A stretch of 7,790 nucleotides of DNA from Acetofilamentum sp. GTDB lineage: Bacteria > Bacteroidota > Bacteroidia > Bacteroidales > JAFGXI01. The notes beneath the pieces were generated by a model that saw nothing but the letters and a program-made list of their open reading frames with translations, was not told the DNA's origin and made no database searches. This document shows, piece by piece, positions 1 to 6,614 of this stretch (its first letter is position 1; every line of letters begins with the position of its first letter). A program made the translations under genes and the position numbers. The DNA lies in assembly GCA_020720565.1 (NCBI GenBank), contig DYOK01000060.1, positions 1-7,790 of the forward strand, written 5' to 3'.

Positions 1-2
1 AA

Positions 3-71
3 GCTACTCGAACTGACATAGTCAAAAGATCTATCAAAAAAGTGTGCGGTTGCCCTGTTAATGAATCTTAG
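3..71 (+). CDS. Possible C-terminal tail of a gene truncated by the window edge
   Basis: The + strand reading frame entering at base 3 stays open for 22 codons and ends in TAG at 69-71. The deduced tail is basic and ends in Lys-Lys-Val-Cys-Gly-Cys-Pro-Val-Asn-Glu-Ser. The two closely spaced cysteines and mixed composition look more like a real protein end than AT-rich filler, but 22 codons is too short to prove coding. The opposite strand is also open over the same stretch, without a start codon. I do not recognise the family. If real, the gene lies 87 bp upstream of the next + strand gene and could be its operon partner. Confidence 0.25.
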   Translation, partial: ATRTDIVKRSIKKVCGCPVNES

Positions 72-158
72 ATGTTGTTTAACCTCTTAACTTTTTAATG
101 GTTTAAATAATTTTAATTTTCTTTGTGGTTTTGGCGAGATCGCTATTAATATTGACTT

Positions 159-1565
159 ATGAAAAAAATCGAAATTTCTTGGCTTAAAGTCCAAATTCTA
201 CTTTTAGTTCTGCTTTTTAATACAAGTTTATTGGGACAAAATGAACATACCAAACGGCTCGATAAATATCGGTTTTACAGAGCCCGACTGAGCAGCTATT
301 TTGTAAAACCTGGCGATAAAGTGGGTGAAAGCATTGTGGCTTATGCGGTTAATAAGCATCGCTCAGATATTAAAGGCTTCTCGATTGGTGACCAAACCAT
401 TGATTTGGCATGGTATATTTCGATACTTTCGACGGAATATGCTTTGCTTAAAAAAAGCAATCAAAACACAAATCAAACCTTAACAGAATTGTATTATGCC
501 TTAAAAGCATACGAAAGGCTTGACCGATGCGAAACGCAAATGCCTTGGTTTAAAAGCCAAGACACTTTAGATGGCTTTTTTCATCGATACGACATCAGTT
601 TGTTTACGAATCCAGATACTTTTTCGATTTTGGGCCGAAATAAAAACTTAAATCCTCGACAAGTTTTTGGCTCACGTGAACCTGGTTTACCTACGTGGAT
701 AAGCAGTTTCGACAACGAATCTGGCATCCATAATCCTTACGAAGCATCGGCAAGTCAAGACCAAGTGGTGCATTTACTAATGGGCTTATCCCTTACTTAT
801 CAATGTTTACCCGATAGTGAATTGGTAGTATACGACAACAAGCTTTTAACTCATAAGATTAATTTTAAAAATTGGTCCAAGAATTTGGTCGACGTCATTA
901 TTTCTCATCTATTGCAAGGCCCGCATTGGCATTTGCTCGATCCTAATGATAAGGATGTTGAACGAGGAGCCAATGCCCTAATGTATGCATATCCACTGAG
1001 TTTAATTGGCCGACAAATTACGGGTAAAGATTACGACGATTGGTGGTCTAAATCGTTAATTGCTAAACATTTGTGGGATTTAAGCCGGGTACCTAATTGG
1101 GTTAACGATTATAACAGCACAATGGCTCTAATTTTAGCTGCTCTATCCGACTCGTGGTACGACTTATCCCCTGTTGGTCCCATTAACAACACGGCATCCT
1201 ATATCGAAGCCTGTGGGCAGCCTTGGGATAGACAAACCATTTTTCTACTCCTCCATCGATTTACGCATCAGAAAACCAAAAATTACGCGTGTGAACCCAT
1301 ACTATTTGAACAGCTCGATAGTGCCCCAAATAATGGCCCCTATTATTGGTCGCAAGATTCTATAATGTTTGACTGTTGTGGGGTAGAAGCGGGGAAACCT
1401 AAAGGCGGATGGGCTTATCCAAATAAATTTAGAGGCACTAAAAAAGAACAAAACGGATTAGGAAAGTACCCAAGTACTGGTAATTTTAGCGGAGTCGATT
1501 ATATGCTTTTATACAATTTATATCATCTAAACTATCAGCCAATTCCATACAATATTGATGATTGA
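159..1565 (+). CDS. Exported protein of unknown function, possibly all-helical
   Basis: This encodes 468 residues of a family I do not recognise. Residues 1-27 look like a Sec (SPI) signal peptide: a Lys-containing N-terminus, a hydrophobic core at about 11-25 rich in Leu, and a likely cleavage near the Leu-Gly-Gln at 25-27. There is no lipobox cysteine and no further membrane segment, so the protein should be periplasmic, secreted or surface-exposed. The mature part has several helix-like hydrophobic stretches (about 78-97, 200-215, 271-287 and 320-333) with conserved-looking polar residues (Asp78-Gln79, Gln200-Asp201, Glu268-Arg269, Asn319). It is rich in Trp and Tyr and has a Cys-Cys pair at 406-407. 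This recalls alpha/alpha-toroid carbohydrate-active proteins, but that is only an impression. The ATG at 159 places the signal peptide correctly. No Shine-Dalgarno sequence is visible. A partial -7-like box (TTTCTTTG, 118-125) lies upstream without a clear -33 element. The gene converges on the sugar transferase gene with an 80-bp gap. Confidence 0.85.
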   Translation: MKKIEISWLKVQILLLVLLFNTSLLGQNEHTKRLDKYRFYRARLSSYFVKPGDKVGESIVAYAVNKHRSDIKGFSIGDQTIDLAWYISILSTEYALLKKSNQNTNQTLTELYYALKAYERLDRCETQMPWFKSQDTLDGFFHRYDISLFTNPDTFSILGRNKNLNPRQVFGSREPGLPTWISSFDNESGIHNPYEASASQDQVVHLLMGLSLTYQCLPDSELVVYDNKLLTHKINFKNWSKNLVDVIISHLLQGPHWHLLDPNDKDVERGANALMYAYPLSLIGRQITGKDYDDWWSKSLIAKHLWDLSRVPNWVNDYNSTMALILAALSDSWYDLSPVGPINNTASYIEACGQPWDRQTIFLLLHRFTHQKTKNYACEPILFEQLDSAPNNGPYYWSQDSIMFDCCGVEAGKPKGGWAYPNKFRGTKKEQNGLGKYPSTGNFSGVDYMLLYNLYHLNYQPIPYNIDD

Positions 1566-1582
1566 TGATTTGCGATTTGCCA
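1555..1582 (+). repeat. Degenerate 7-bp tandem repeat across the stop codon
   Basis: Four consecutive 7-base units read TTGATGA, TTGATGA, TTTGCGA and TTTGCCA. The first two are identical and the last two differ from each other at one base. The array spans the TGA stop (1563-1565) of the exported-protein gene and runs into the 3' untranslated region. The period is not a multiple of three, so gain or loss of a unit would change the C-terminal residues. It may simply be chance in AT-rich sequence. Confidence 0.4.
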
Positions 1583-1645
1583 TATAATCATTCTACTTAA
1601 ATAATTGAGCAATATGCTTGTGCAAATAGAAACAAGTCGAAAATC

Positions 1646-3061
1646 TTATTTTCCCTCTAGGCGGAGGATAATTTTAACGGTGTAAATCAAGATTTTAATA
1701 TCGGTATATAGCGACATATTTTCGATATACACAATGTCGTATCGAAGGCGTTCTATCATTTCGTCAACATTCTCGGCATAGCCAAATTTGACCTGTCCCC
1801 ACGATGTAATTCCAGGTCTTACTTTATGCAGATGTACAAATTGTGGTGCACGTTCAACAATTTGATCGATAAAAAACTGACGTTCTGGCCGTGGCCCTAC
1901 AAGCGACATATCTCCAATCAGTACATTGTAAAATTGAGGCAATTCGTCGAGACGAGATTTTCGCATAAATAGTCCGAATTTTGTGATTCGGCTATCGTTT
2001 TTACGCGACAAAGCTGGGCCGTTGACTTCGGAGTCGACATACATCGATCGAAATTTGTATATCATAAATGGCATCCCGAAGCGGCCTATTCGTTCTTGTG
2101 CATAAAAAATTGGGCCTTTCGAAGAGCTTCGAACCCCTAAAATTAGGAAAATATAAAGCGGTGATAAAATAATCAAAGCAACAATAGAGACCACAACATC
2201 AAATCCTCGTTTAATATTGGCTTCCCAAAGTGGCAGTAAATCGTGCGAAAGTTGAATTAGCGGCTCACCAAACAAGGATGACATCCGTGCCGTACCCATC
2301 AACAAATCGTATAAGCCAGGAATAATTTTGATACTGACATCGGAGCCTTCGATTTTGTTCATAATAACCCCAATTTTATCGTGTTCGGCATCTTCGAGAG
2401 CAATTATTACCTCTTGTATGTTGTATTTTGTAATCACATTTTTGAGATTGTGAAGGTTCCCGACTAGTTCCAAATGCTTTTTGAGAAGATAGTTGTTTTT
2501 ATCGTGAACGCTGACAAACCCTACAAAAAGGTTTCCCGCAGATTTCTTTTGCTTTTGCATGGTTTCGTATAGAGCCAATGCTTTTTGATTGCTGCCCACA
2601 ATAAGCGTTTCGAAACCAATTTTTTTAGTTTGGATTTTATGATTGGTGCGGGTTGTAATAATCAGCCTTGGGATATAGGTGAATAAGAAATGTAAAAAAA
2701 ACAATGCGGTTATAGACCGATAATAAGAAAGATAAGAGTTTACCTCGTCATCTAAAATCAGTGCAAAGAAAATTATTAACACCCCAATAGCCGAAGTGCC
2801 TAGTGTTTGACCAAGCTCTTTTAAACGCGATTTACGGTATATATTTTTATAATATCCTGACAAATAATAAATCAAAACCCACATAAAAGGCAAAATAAAT
2901 AAGCCTCTAAAAAATGCTACGGGTAAAGAATCGCGCAATAAGTGATCAAACGAAAAGCCTTCGATATATATTTTTCGATAAAAAAAGAAAATGGACCATG
3001 CCAAAGCCGCCATCGAAAAATCGAAAGATAAATAGCGTGCGGTATGGATTTTTTTATTCAT
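1646..3061 (-). CDS. Polyprenyl-phosphate sugar-1-phosphate transferase (exopolysaccharide/O-antigen initiating, WcaJ/WbaP-like)
   Basis: This is an inner-membrane enzyme expected to move a sugar-1-phosphate from a UDP-sugar onto undecaprenyl phosphate, the first step of a surface glycan. At 471 residues it has the usual length for the long form. About four membrane helices lie at 13-28, 50-68, 88-104 and 116-134. A Rossmann-like regulatory domain follows at about 150-250 (LIVGSNQKAL at 153-162). The catalytic bacterial sugar transferase domain spans about 284-468. It holds KRGFD at 284-288, a hydrophobic segment broken by Pro301 (re-entrant helix type), YAQERIG at 320-326, YKFRSM at 335-340, the Asp372-Glu373 pair in SRLDELPQ, GDMSLVGPRPE at 383-393 and VRPGITSWGQV at 414-424. 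No catalytic element seems to be missing. It starts at an ATG 37 bp after the lipoprotein gene, so co-transcription is likely. The sugar specificity cannot be read from the sequence. Confidence 0.95.
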   Translation of the reverse strand: MNKKIHTARYLSFDFSMAALAWSIFFFYRKIYIEGFSFDHLLRDSLPVAFFRGLFILPFMWVLIYYLSGYYKNIYRKSRLKELGQTLGTSAIGVLIIFFALILDDEVNSYLSYYRSITALFFLHFLFTYIPRLIITTRTNHKIQTKKIGFETLIVGSNQKALALYETMQKQKKSAGNLFVGFVSVHDKNNYLLKKHLELVGNLHNLKNVITKYNIQEVIIALEDAEHDKIGVIMNKIEGSDVSIKIIPGLYDLLMGTARMSSLFGEPLIQLSHDLLPLWEANIKRGFDVVVSIVALIILSPLYIFLILGVRSSSKGPIFYAQERIGRFGMPFMIYKFRSMYVDSEVNGPALSRKNDSRITKFGLFMRKSRLDELPQFYNVLIGDMSLVGPRPERQFFIDQIVERAPQFVHLHKVRPGITSWGQVKFGYAENVDEMIERLRYDIVYIENMSLYTDIKILIYTVKIILRLEGK

Positions 3062-3098
3062 CGAGTTTAATCAAAGGATATTTTTTATTCGAGATTCA

Positions 3099-3941
3099 TT
3101 AGTAGTATAAAATCTTGATGTTATCGAGATAAGTTTCTGATGCGGTACTATTTTGTGTGGAAAAAAAGAAATAGACATCATATGAATCGGCAGACGTGTG
3201 ATTAGAAAATTGTTCAGCCAAATTGATATACATCAGATTCCAATCTTCTTTAGTATAGATAATGGTAAAAGGGTCGACAAATTCGTCGCTTGTATTTGCT
3301 TTATGTAACACAAGCCCAATGCCAAATGGAGCACTGTTTTTATATTCGATTTCCATCATCACAGGCGTATAGTTAAGCTCAAAATTGGCTTTGGTGTAGT
3401 ATATTGAGCCCGAAATGGTATCTGGCAATCGAACACTTCCAATTTGATTATTGGCATCGAGCGGATCGGTAATTTGCTGCAAATATTTAATGCTATCTTT
3501 GGTATGGAGTTTTATACCTGGTTGATCAAAATCTTCGATCCAGAATTTTGTCAAATCGTTGTATTTAAAAACAGGGGTATAATGAATGGTATCGGCTTTT
3601 TCAAAATTGAAGGTATCTCTTACCCAATCAATAAATGGGTGAACTTCTCGATAAATTGATACGCCACTTTTAATATAACCTGCTTTAATAGCCACAGGAA
3701 CACGCCCTTCGGCTATCACCGGAAAACAAGCAGGAAATTCAAACACACCCACTTGAGATCCATTTAAATTAAACCAAACATCGGAAAATTTCTGGTGATT
3801 GACACCTTGGGTGCTCGTGTTGGTTTGGAAAATTACAGAATCAATTTGTACATATGCGGGCACTTCCACTTTATTGTCGAACTTATCGCACGATACTAAA
3901 AAGAGAAATGTTAATAAACTTAAAAATATAATTCTTAGCAC
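3099..3941 (-). CDS. Outer-envelope lipoprotein of unknown function
   Basis: This encodes 280 residues with a classic SPII signal: a short basic start, a hydrophobic core at 4-16, and the lipobox Leu15-Val-Ser-Cys18, making Cys18 the lipidated residue. The mature protein has no other membrane segment and is rich in alternating hydrophobic/polar stretches, suggesting beta-sandwich domains. A first part (about 28-105) carries an Asp-Val-Trp-Phe-Asn-Leu-Asn-Gly strand at 54-61 and a Gly-Val-Phe-Glu-Phe-Pro strand at 65-70. A second part (about 130-280) ends in a strand reading YLDNIKILYY, in the style of carbohydrate-binding-type jelly rolls; this is inference. The start is GTG at 3941: an in-frame TAA lies five codons upstream with no ATG between, and any later start would lose the signal peptide. 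It sits between the oxidoreductase (56 bp upstream) and the sugar transferase (37 bp downstream), consistent with an operon and an envelope role. No enzymatic motif is visible. Confidence 0.85.
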   Translation of the reverse strand: MLRIIFLSLLTFLFLVSCDKFDNKVEVPAYVQIDSVIFQTNTSTQGVNHQKFSDVWFNLNGSQVGVFEFPACFPVIAEGRVPVAIKAGYIKSGVSIYREVHPFIDWVRDTFNFEKADTIHYTPVFKYNDLTKFWIEDFDQPGIKLHTKDSIKYLQQITDPLDANNQIGSVRLPDTISGSIYYTKANFELNYTPVMMEIEYKNSAPFGIGLVLHKANTSDEFVDPFTIIYTKEDWNLMYINLAEQFSNHTSADSYDVYFFFSTQNSTASETYLDNIKILYY

Positions 3942-3997
3942 AATCTTTTGTCTTTAATATGTTCTTAACGAAAAAACTCGTGTTTTATTATTGTGTT

Positions 3998-4978
3998 CTA
4001 ATTTTTTTGCAAAATTTTATCCATAATCATGTGGGCCACAACAACCGCTTCGTGCCCGTCTTCAATGGGCACCATAGCTTGAGCTTTTTTGTCTACAGTG
4101 AGATAGAAGGCCGTTAGCTCATCTAGAATCGCATTATTTTGTATAATTTCTGGTTTGAAAATATCCAAATCTAGTTTTGGTTTTTTGTTGAGCCATTCAA
4201 TTGGTATTCTAACATTTCGATTCAAGTCCAAATCGTTTTCTTTCGATGCTAAGGAAACTTTTTCGGCTGATTTATTCAAAAAATCGACAGTAACCAAAGC
4301 ATTACGCATAAAAAAACGTGTTGTACGAACATTTTCTGTAGCAATTCGACTCACATTTAAATTTGCAACTGCTCCATTAATAAATTCAATTCTAGCATTG
4401 GCCATATCGATGGTATCGGTAATAATCTTCATGCCTGAAGCACTGATTCGCCTTATTGGAGAACGAACTGTGCTTAGGACAATATCAATATCGTGAATCA
4501 TCACATCTAAAACAACCGACACGTCAATTCCTCTGGCGTTAAAAATGGCAAATCGCTGTGTATCTATATATAATGGAGCGTCAATTTCCTTCTTAATTGC
4601 TAAAAATGCAGGATTGAATCGTTCCACATGCCCAACTTGAACAAAAACCTGGGATTCTTTCGCTAACTTTAATAATGTTGCTGATTCGTTAGGCGTAAAT
4701 GTCAAAGGTTTTTCAACAAAAACATGTTTTCCCGCTTTAATAGCCGCTTGAGCACATTCAAAATGGCTTGGAGTAGGCGTCACAATATCGATAGCGTCAA
4801 CTTTAGAAATTAAAGCATTCATGCTTTCGAACGGACTAACGGAAAATTCTTGACTGACTAATTGGGTGGTTTTGGGGTTTATATCATAAAATCCAACCAA
4901 CTCAACACCTTCGATTTGTTTAAGTAATTTAAGATGAATTTTTCCCAAGTGACCTACGCCTAAAACGCCTATTTTCAT
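3998..4978 (-). CDS. Gfo/Idh/MocA-family NAD(P)-dependent oxidoreductase
   Basis: This is a cytosolic dehydrogenase expected to oxidise or reduce a sugar, sugar-nucleotide or cyclitol. Numbered from the ATG at 4978 it has 326 residues, normal for the family. A Rossmann nucleotide site is at the very N-terminus (glycines 4, 7, 9 and 12 in KIGVLGVGHLGK). TPTPSH at 67-72 precedes the signature Glu-Lys-Pro at 89-91, whose lysine is catalytic. VGHVERFNPAF lies at 115-125, a stretch also seen in sugar-nucleotide dehydrogenases of the family. An Asp-x3-His-Asp pattern (Asp158, His162) supplies the likely second catalytic site. The C-terminal half is the alpha/beta substrate domain. The frame stays open to a GTG at 5008, which would add 10 polar residues before the nucleotide-binding strand. 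I prefer the ATG because family members start just before that strand. The substrate is unknown; the sugar transferase two genes downstream hints at glycan precursor synthesis. Confidence 0.92.
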   Translation of the reverse strand: MKIGVLGVGHLGKIHLKLLKQIEGVELVGFYDINPKTTQLVSQEFSVSPFESMNALISKVDAIDIVTPTPSHFECAQAAIKAGKHVFVEKPLTFTPNESATLLKLAKESQVFVQVGHVERFNPAFLAIKKEIDAPLYIDTQRFAIFNARGIDVSVVLDVMIHDIDIVLSTVRSPIRRISASGMKIITDTIDMANARIEFINGAVANLNVSRIATENVRTTRFFMRNALVTVDFLNKSAEKVSLASKENDLDLNRNVRIPIEWLNKKPKLDLDIFKPEIIQNNAILDELTAFYLTVDKKAQAMVPIEDGHEAVVVAHMIMDKILQKN

Positions 4979-5017
4979 GTGTTTAAAATTTGGTTTTTTT
5001 ATTGTCACAACTTGTCC

Positions 5018-5060
5018 ACCTTCGGTCGATAAATCAGCCTTAGGCTGATGGAGCCCTCCA
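5018..5060. repeat. Cluster of three small GC-rich palindromes (REP-like candidate)
   Basis: In an otherwise AT-rich intergenic stretch three dyads lie side by side: ACC-TTC-GGT (5018-5026), ATCAGCC-TTA-GGCTGAT (5033-5049, a perfect 7-bp stem with a 3-nt loop), and TGGA-GCCC-TCCA (5049-5060, which can extend by one pair to TGGAG/CTCCA). Transcribed from the - strand they would form a hairpin cluster about 60 nt upstream of the oxidoreductase start and about 180 nt after rimM. The main hairpin is followed by only a short T-rich stretch, so it is a poor intrinsic terminator. The clustering suggests a dispersed palindromic repeat or a structured leader. Only one copy is visible in this window. 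Confidence 0.4.
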
Positions 5061-5241
5061 AATTATTATGTCCCTGTGTATGAAACACATTTTTTCAGCT
5101 CGATTCTTTCTGAATTTTTATAATATTAGTTCAAAATGAATGTTTAAGAAACGAACGGCATGCTCATCGTCCTAATGATTATTCTAAACTGCATAATTTA
5201 TCAAAATTGTAGTTTGAAATACATTGTAACTTTTTCAATAT

Positions 5242-5769
5242 TTAAGCTCTATTTAAATCTATTAAGCCTTCTGGCAAATCGAGTTCGATGGTTTTGTTTT
5301 GCGTGTCTGACTTAATAATCCAAGAGTCAATTGCTGGTATAAGCAGTTCATTATCATTCCTTGAAACAATCCACATCACTTGTTGTGGAAATTGTTCTAC
5401 ACGCAGAATTTTACCAATTTCCGCCCCTTGAGCGGTCTTTGCAATGAAACCAATTAATGCTTCGTATTGACTAGAAGAACCCGAATTTTCGAATAACGAA
5501 GCCTCAAGCAAAACTTCTCGGCCAATTAATTTTTGAGCATCGGCTTCGCTGTCAACATCTTCAAGTTTTATCACAAAATCGAATGCACTTCTTATTACAA
5601 TCTGTTCCAAAAAAAATGGAACCCTCAATCCGTCAATCGACAGAAATATGGATTCCATTTGTTCAAGTATTTCTTCTCCAATATTTTGTTGAGTTCTCCA
5701 AACTAACTCGCCATGAATACCATGCGATTTAAAAAGATAACCTACCGAAATACTGTTGTTTTCGAACAC
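5242..5769 (-). CDS. rimM: Ribosome maturation factor RimM
   Basis: RimM binds S19 and helps mature the head of the 30S subunit. The 175 residues match the normal family length. The N-terminal RimM domain (about 5-92) opens with the signature Val-Gly-Tyr-x3-Ser-His-Gly-Ile-His-Gly-Glu-Leu (9-22) and ends near LIGREVLL (81-88). The C-terminal PRC-barrel-like domain (about 102-172) has LIGFIA, GKILRVEQ, VMWIV and ELLIPA (141-146) and closes with the typical Leu-Pro-Glu-Gly-Leu (165-169). The start is a GTG at 5769: an in-frame TGA lies one codon further upstream and no ATG is available before the signature. It begins 13 bp after the rpsP stop and is almost certainly co-transcribed with it, as in most bacteria. 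The trmD and rplS genes that follow in Escherichia coli are not present next to it. Confidence 0.93.
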   Translation of the reverse strand: MFENNSISVGYLFKSHGIHGELVWRTQQNIGEEILEQMESIFLSIDGLRVPFFLEQIVIRSAFDFVIKLEDVDSEADAQKLIGREVLLEASLFENSGSSSQYEALIGFIAKTAQGAEIGKILRVEQFPQQVMWIVSRNDNELLIPAIDSWIIKSDTQNKTIELDLPEGLIDLNRA

Positions 5770-5782
5770 TATTCAATAAAAT

Positions 5783-6313
5783 TTATTCTGCCGATGCTTC
5801 TTCGGTAGTCGCTTCAGAATTTTCTTCGGCTTGTGGTTCTGTAGCTTTTGCGGCTTCTTCTGCTTTTTGCGAAATTGCAGCAAGTCTAGCTTTATTAACC
5901 TCTTGTTCTGCAGCTAATCGTTGAGCTAAAGTTTCTTTTTTACCTTTCGACAAATTATTACGTTTATCTTGTACTTGAATAGCTTTGGTTTGTTTCCAAG
6001 CTTCAAATTTGGTATCGGCAGCTGCTGCATCAAATGCGCCTTTGCTTACTCCGCCTAAAAGATGTTTTTTATACAGCACACCTTCGTAGCTTAAAATGGC
6101 ACGTGCAGTGTCTGATGGCTGAGCACCAGTCATTACCCAATGTAATGCTCTTTCGAAGTTGATGTCGATAGTAGCGGGATTTGTGTTTGGATTGTAAGAG
6201 CCCAATCGTTCGATGAATTTACCATCACGTGGTGCCCTGCTGTCCGCAACTACAATGTGATAGAATGGTCTAGCTTTGCGACCATGTCTTGCGAGTCTAA
6301 TTTTTACAGGCAT
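5783..6313 (-). CDS. rpsP: 30S ribosomal protein S16, C-terminally extended
   Basis: S16 is an early-assembling 30S protein that stabilises 16S rRNA folding. The N-terminal 82 or so residues are the complete S16 domain: MPVKIRLARHGRKARPFYHI, then VVADSRAPRDGKFIERLGSYNP at 21-42, and GAQPSDTARAIL at 63-74. The protein is 176 residues, about twice the length of S16 in E. coli (82). The extra part starts with a Lys/Gly linker (KKHLLGG, 82-88), then a charged, probably helical Ala/Lys/Gln region (93-155), and ends in an acidic Glu/Ala/Thr tail (about 157-176). Long S16 tails are, to my knowledge, common in Bacteroidota, so this is probably not a fusion artefact. The ATG at 6313 gives the exact family N-terminus. 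A strong promoter lies about 50 bp upstream, and rimM follows after 13 bp. Confidence 0.96.
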   Translation of the reverse strand: MPVKIRLARHGRKARPFYHIVVADSRAPRDGKFIERLGSYNPNTNPATIDINFERALHWVMTGAQPSDTARAILSYEGVLYKKHLLGGVSKGAFDAAAADTKFEAWKQTKAIQVQDKRNNLSKGKKETLAQRLAAEQEVNKARLAAISQKAEEAAKATEPQAEENSEATTEEASAE

Positions 6314-6362
6314 ATCGAATTTTAATTAAAAATGAATAAATACGTTTTATTTTTTCGAACTG

Positions 6363-6392
6363 CAAAAGTATAACTTTTTTTTGATTCAACAA
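6363..6392 (-). promoter_or_regulatory. Bacteroidota-type promoter for rpsP-rimM
   Basis: Read on the - strand, TTG (6392-6390) is followed by 19 bases and then TACTTTTG (6370-6363), an exact match to the Bacteroidota sigma-A consensus TTG-N19-TAnnTTTG. Transcription should begin near 6355-6358, leaving a leader of about 45 nt before the rpsP ATG. A second TTG at 6389-6387 gives a shorter, less favourable spacing. Confidence 0.75.
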
Positions 6393-6601
6393 TGTGTTTT
6401 TTTGTTGATTCGCCTTTTTTGTTAATGCAAACAAGATCTTAATGCTTTGAAAGATTTGATAATGTTGTAATATTTTTAAATGGTTCGTATAAAATTTAAG
6501 TATTGAATTGGTGTAAAGCCATACGAATGTTAATTTTTTGATTTTTTTTTGACTTCTATTATTTAGATTTGACATGACACAGTGCTCCAAAAGATAAATT
6601 G

Positions 6602-6609
6602 TATCTTTG
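6602..6609 (+). promoter_or_regulatory. Probable -7 box of the mgtE promoter
   Basis: TATCTTTG matches the Bacteroidota -7 consensus TAnnTTTG exactly and is oriented towards mgtE. The -33 side is weaker: the best TTG (6569-6571, in TTTGACA) is 30 bases away rather than about 19-21, and only a GTG (6582-6584) lies closer. If used, transcription begins near 6615-6617, giving a leader of about 270 nt before the mgtE start. Confidence 0.5.
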
Positions 6610-6614
6610 CATTT

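Noticed and set aside
1566..1645. Bidirectional terminator between the convergent genes
   Set aside because: The best dyad (AGCA-ATA-TGCT at about 1608-1618) has only 4 pairs and no adjacent T run on either strand.
4155..4496. Open frame of 113 codons antisense to the oxidoreductase
   Set aside because: It lies fully inside a confidently assigned gene on the other strand and shows no family resemblance. It is a shadow of the coding strand.
5075..5095. TGTGT/ACACA hairpin followed by six T on the + strand, resembling a terminator
   Set aside because: The stem is only 5 weak pairs and no + strand gene lies upstream for it to terminate.
6484..6527. Inverted repeat TTCGTAT/ATACGAA with a 30-nt loop
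   Set aside because: A 7-bp AT-rich match at this distance is expected by chance here. It does not sit at a promoter or gene end in a useful orientation.
6297..6590. Open frame of 97 codons on the - strand upstream of and overlapping rpsP
   Set aside because: The product is low-complexity Lys/Ile/Leu/Phe-rich, as expected from AT-rich DNA. It runs over the rpsP promoter and its start codon, and shows no recognisable domain.
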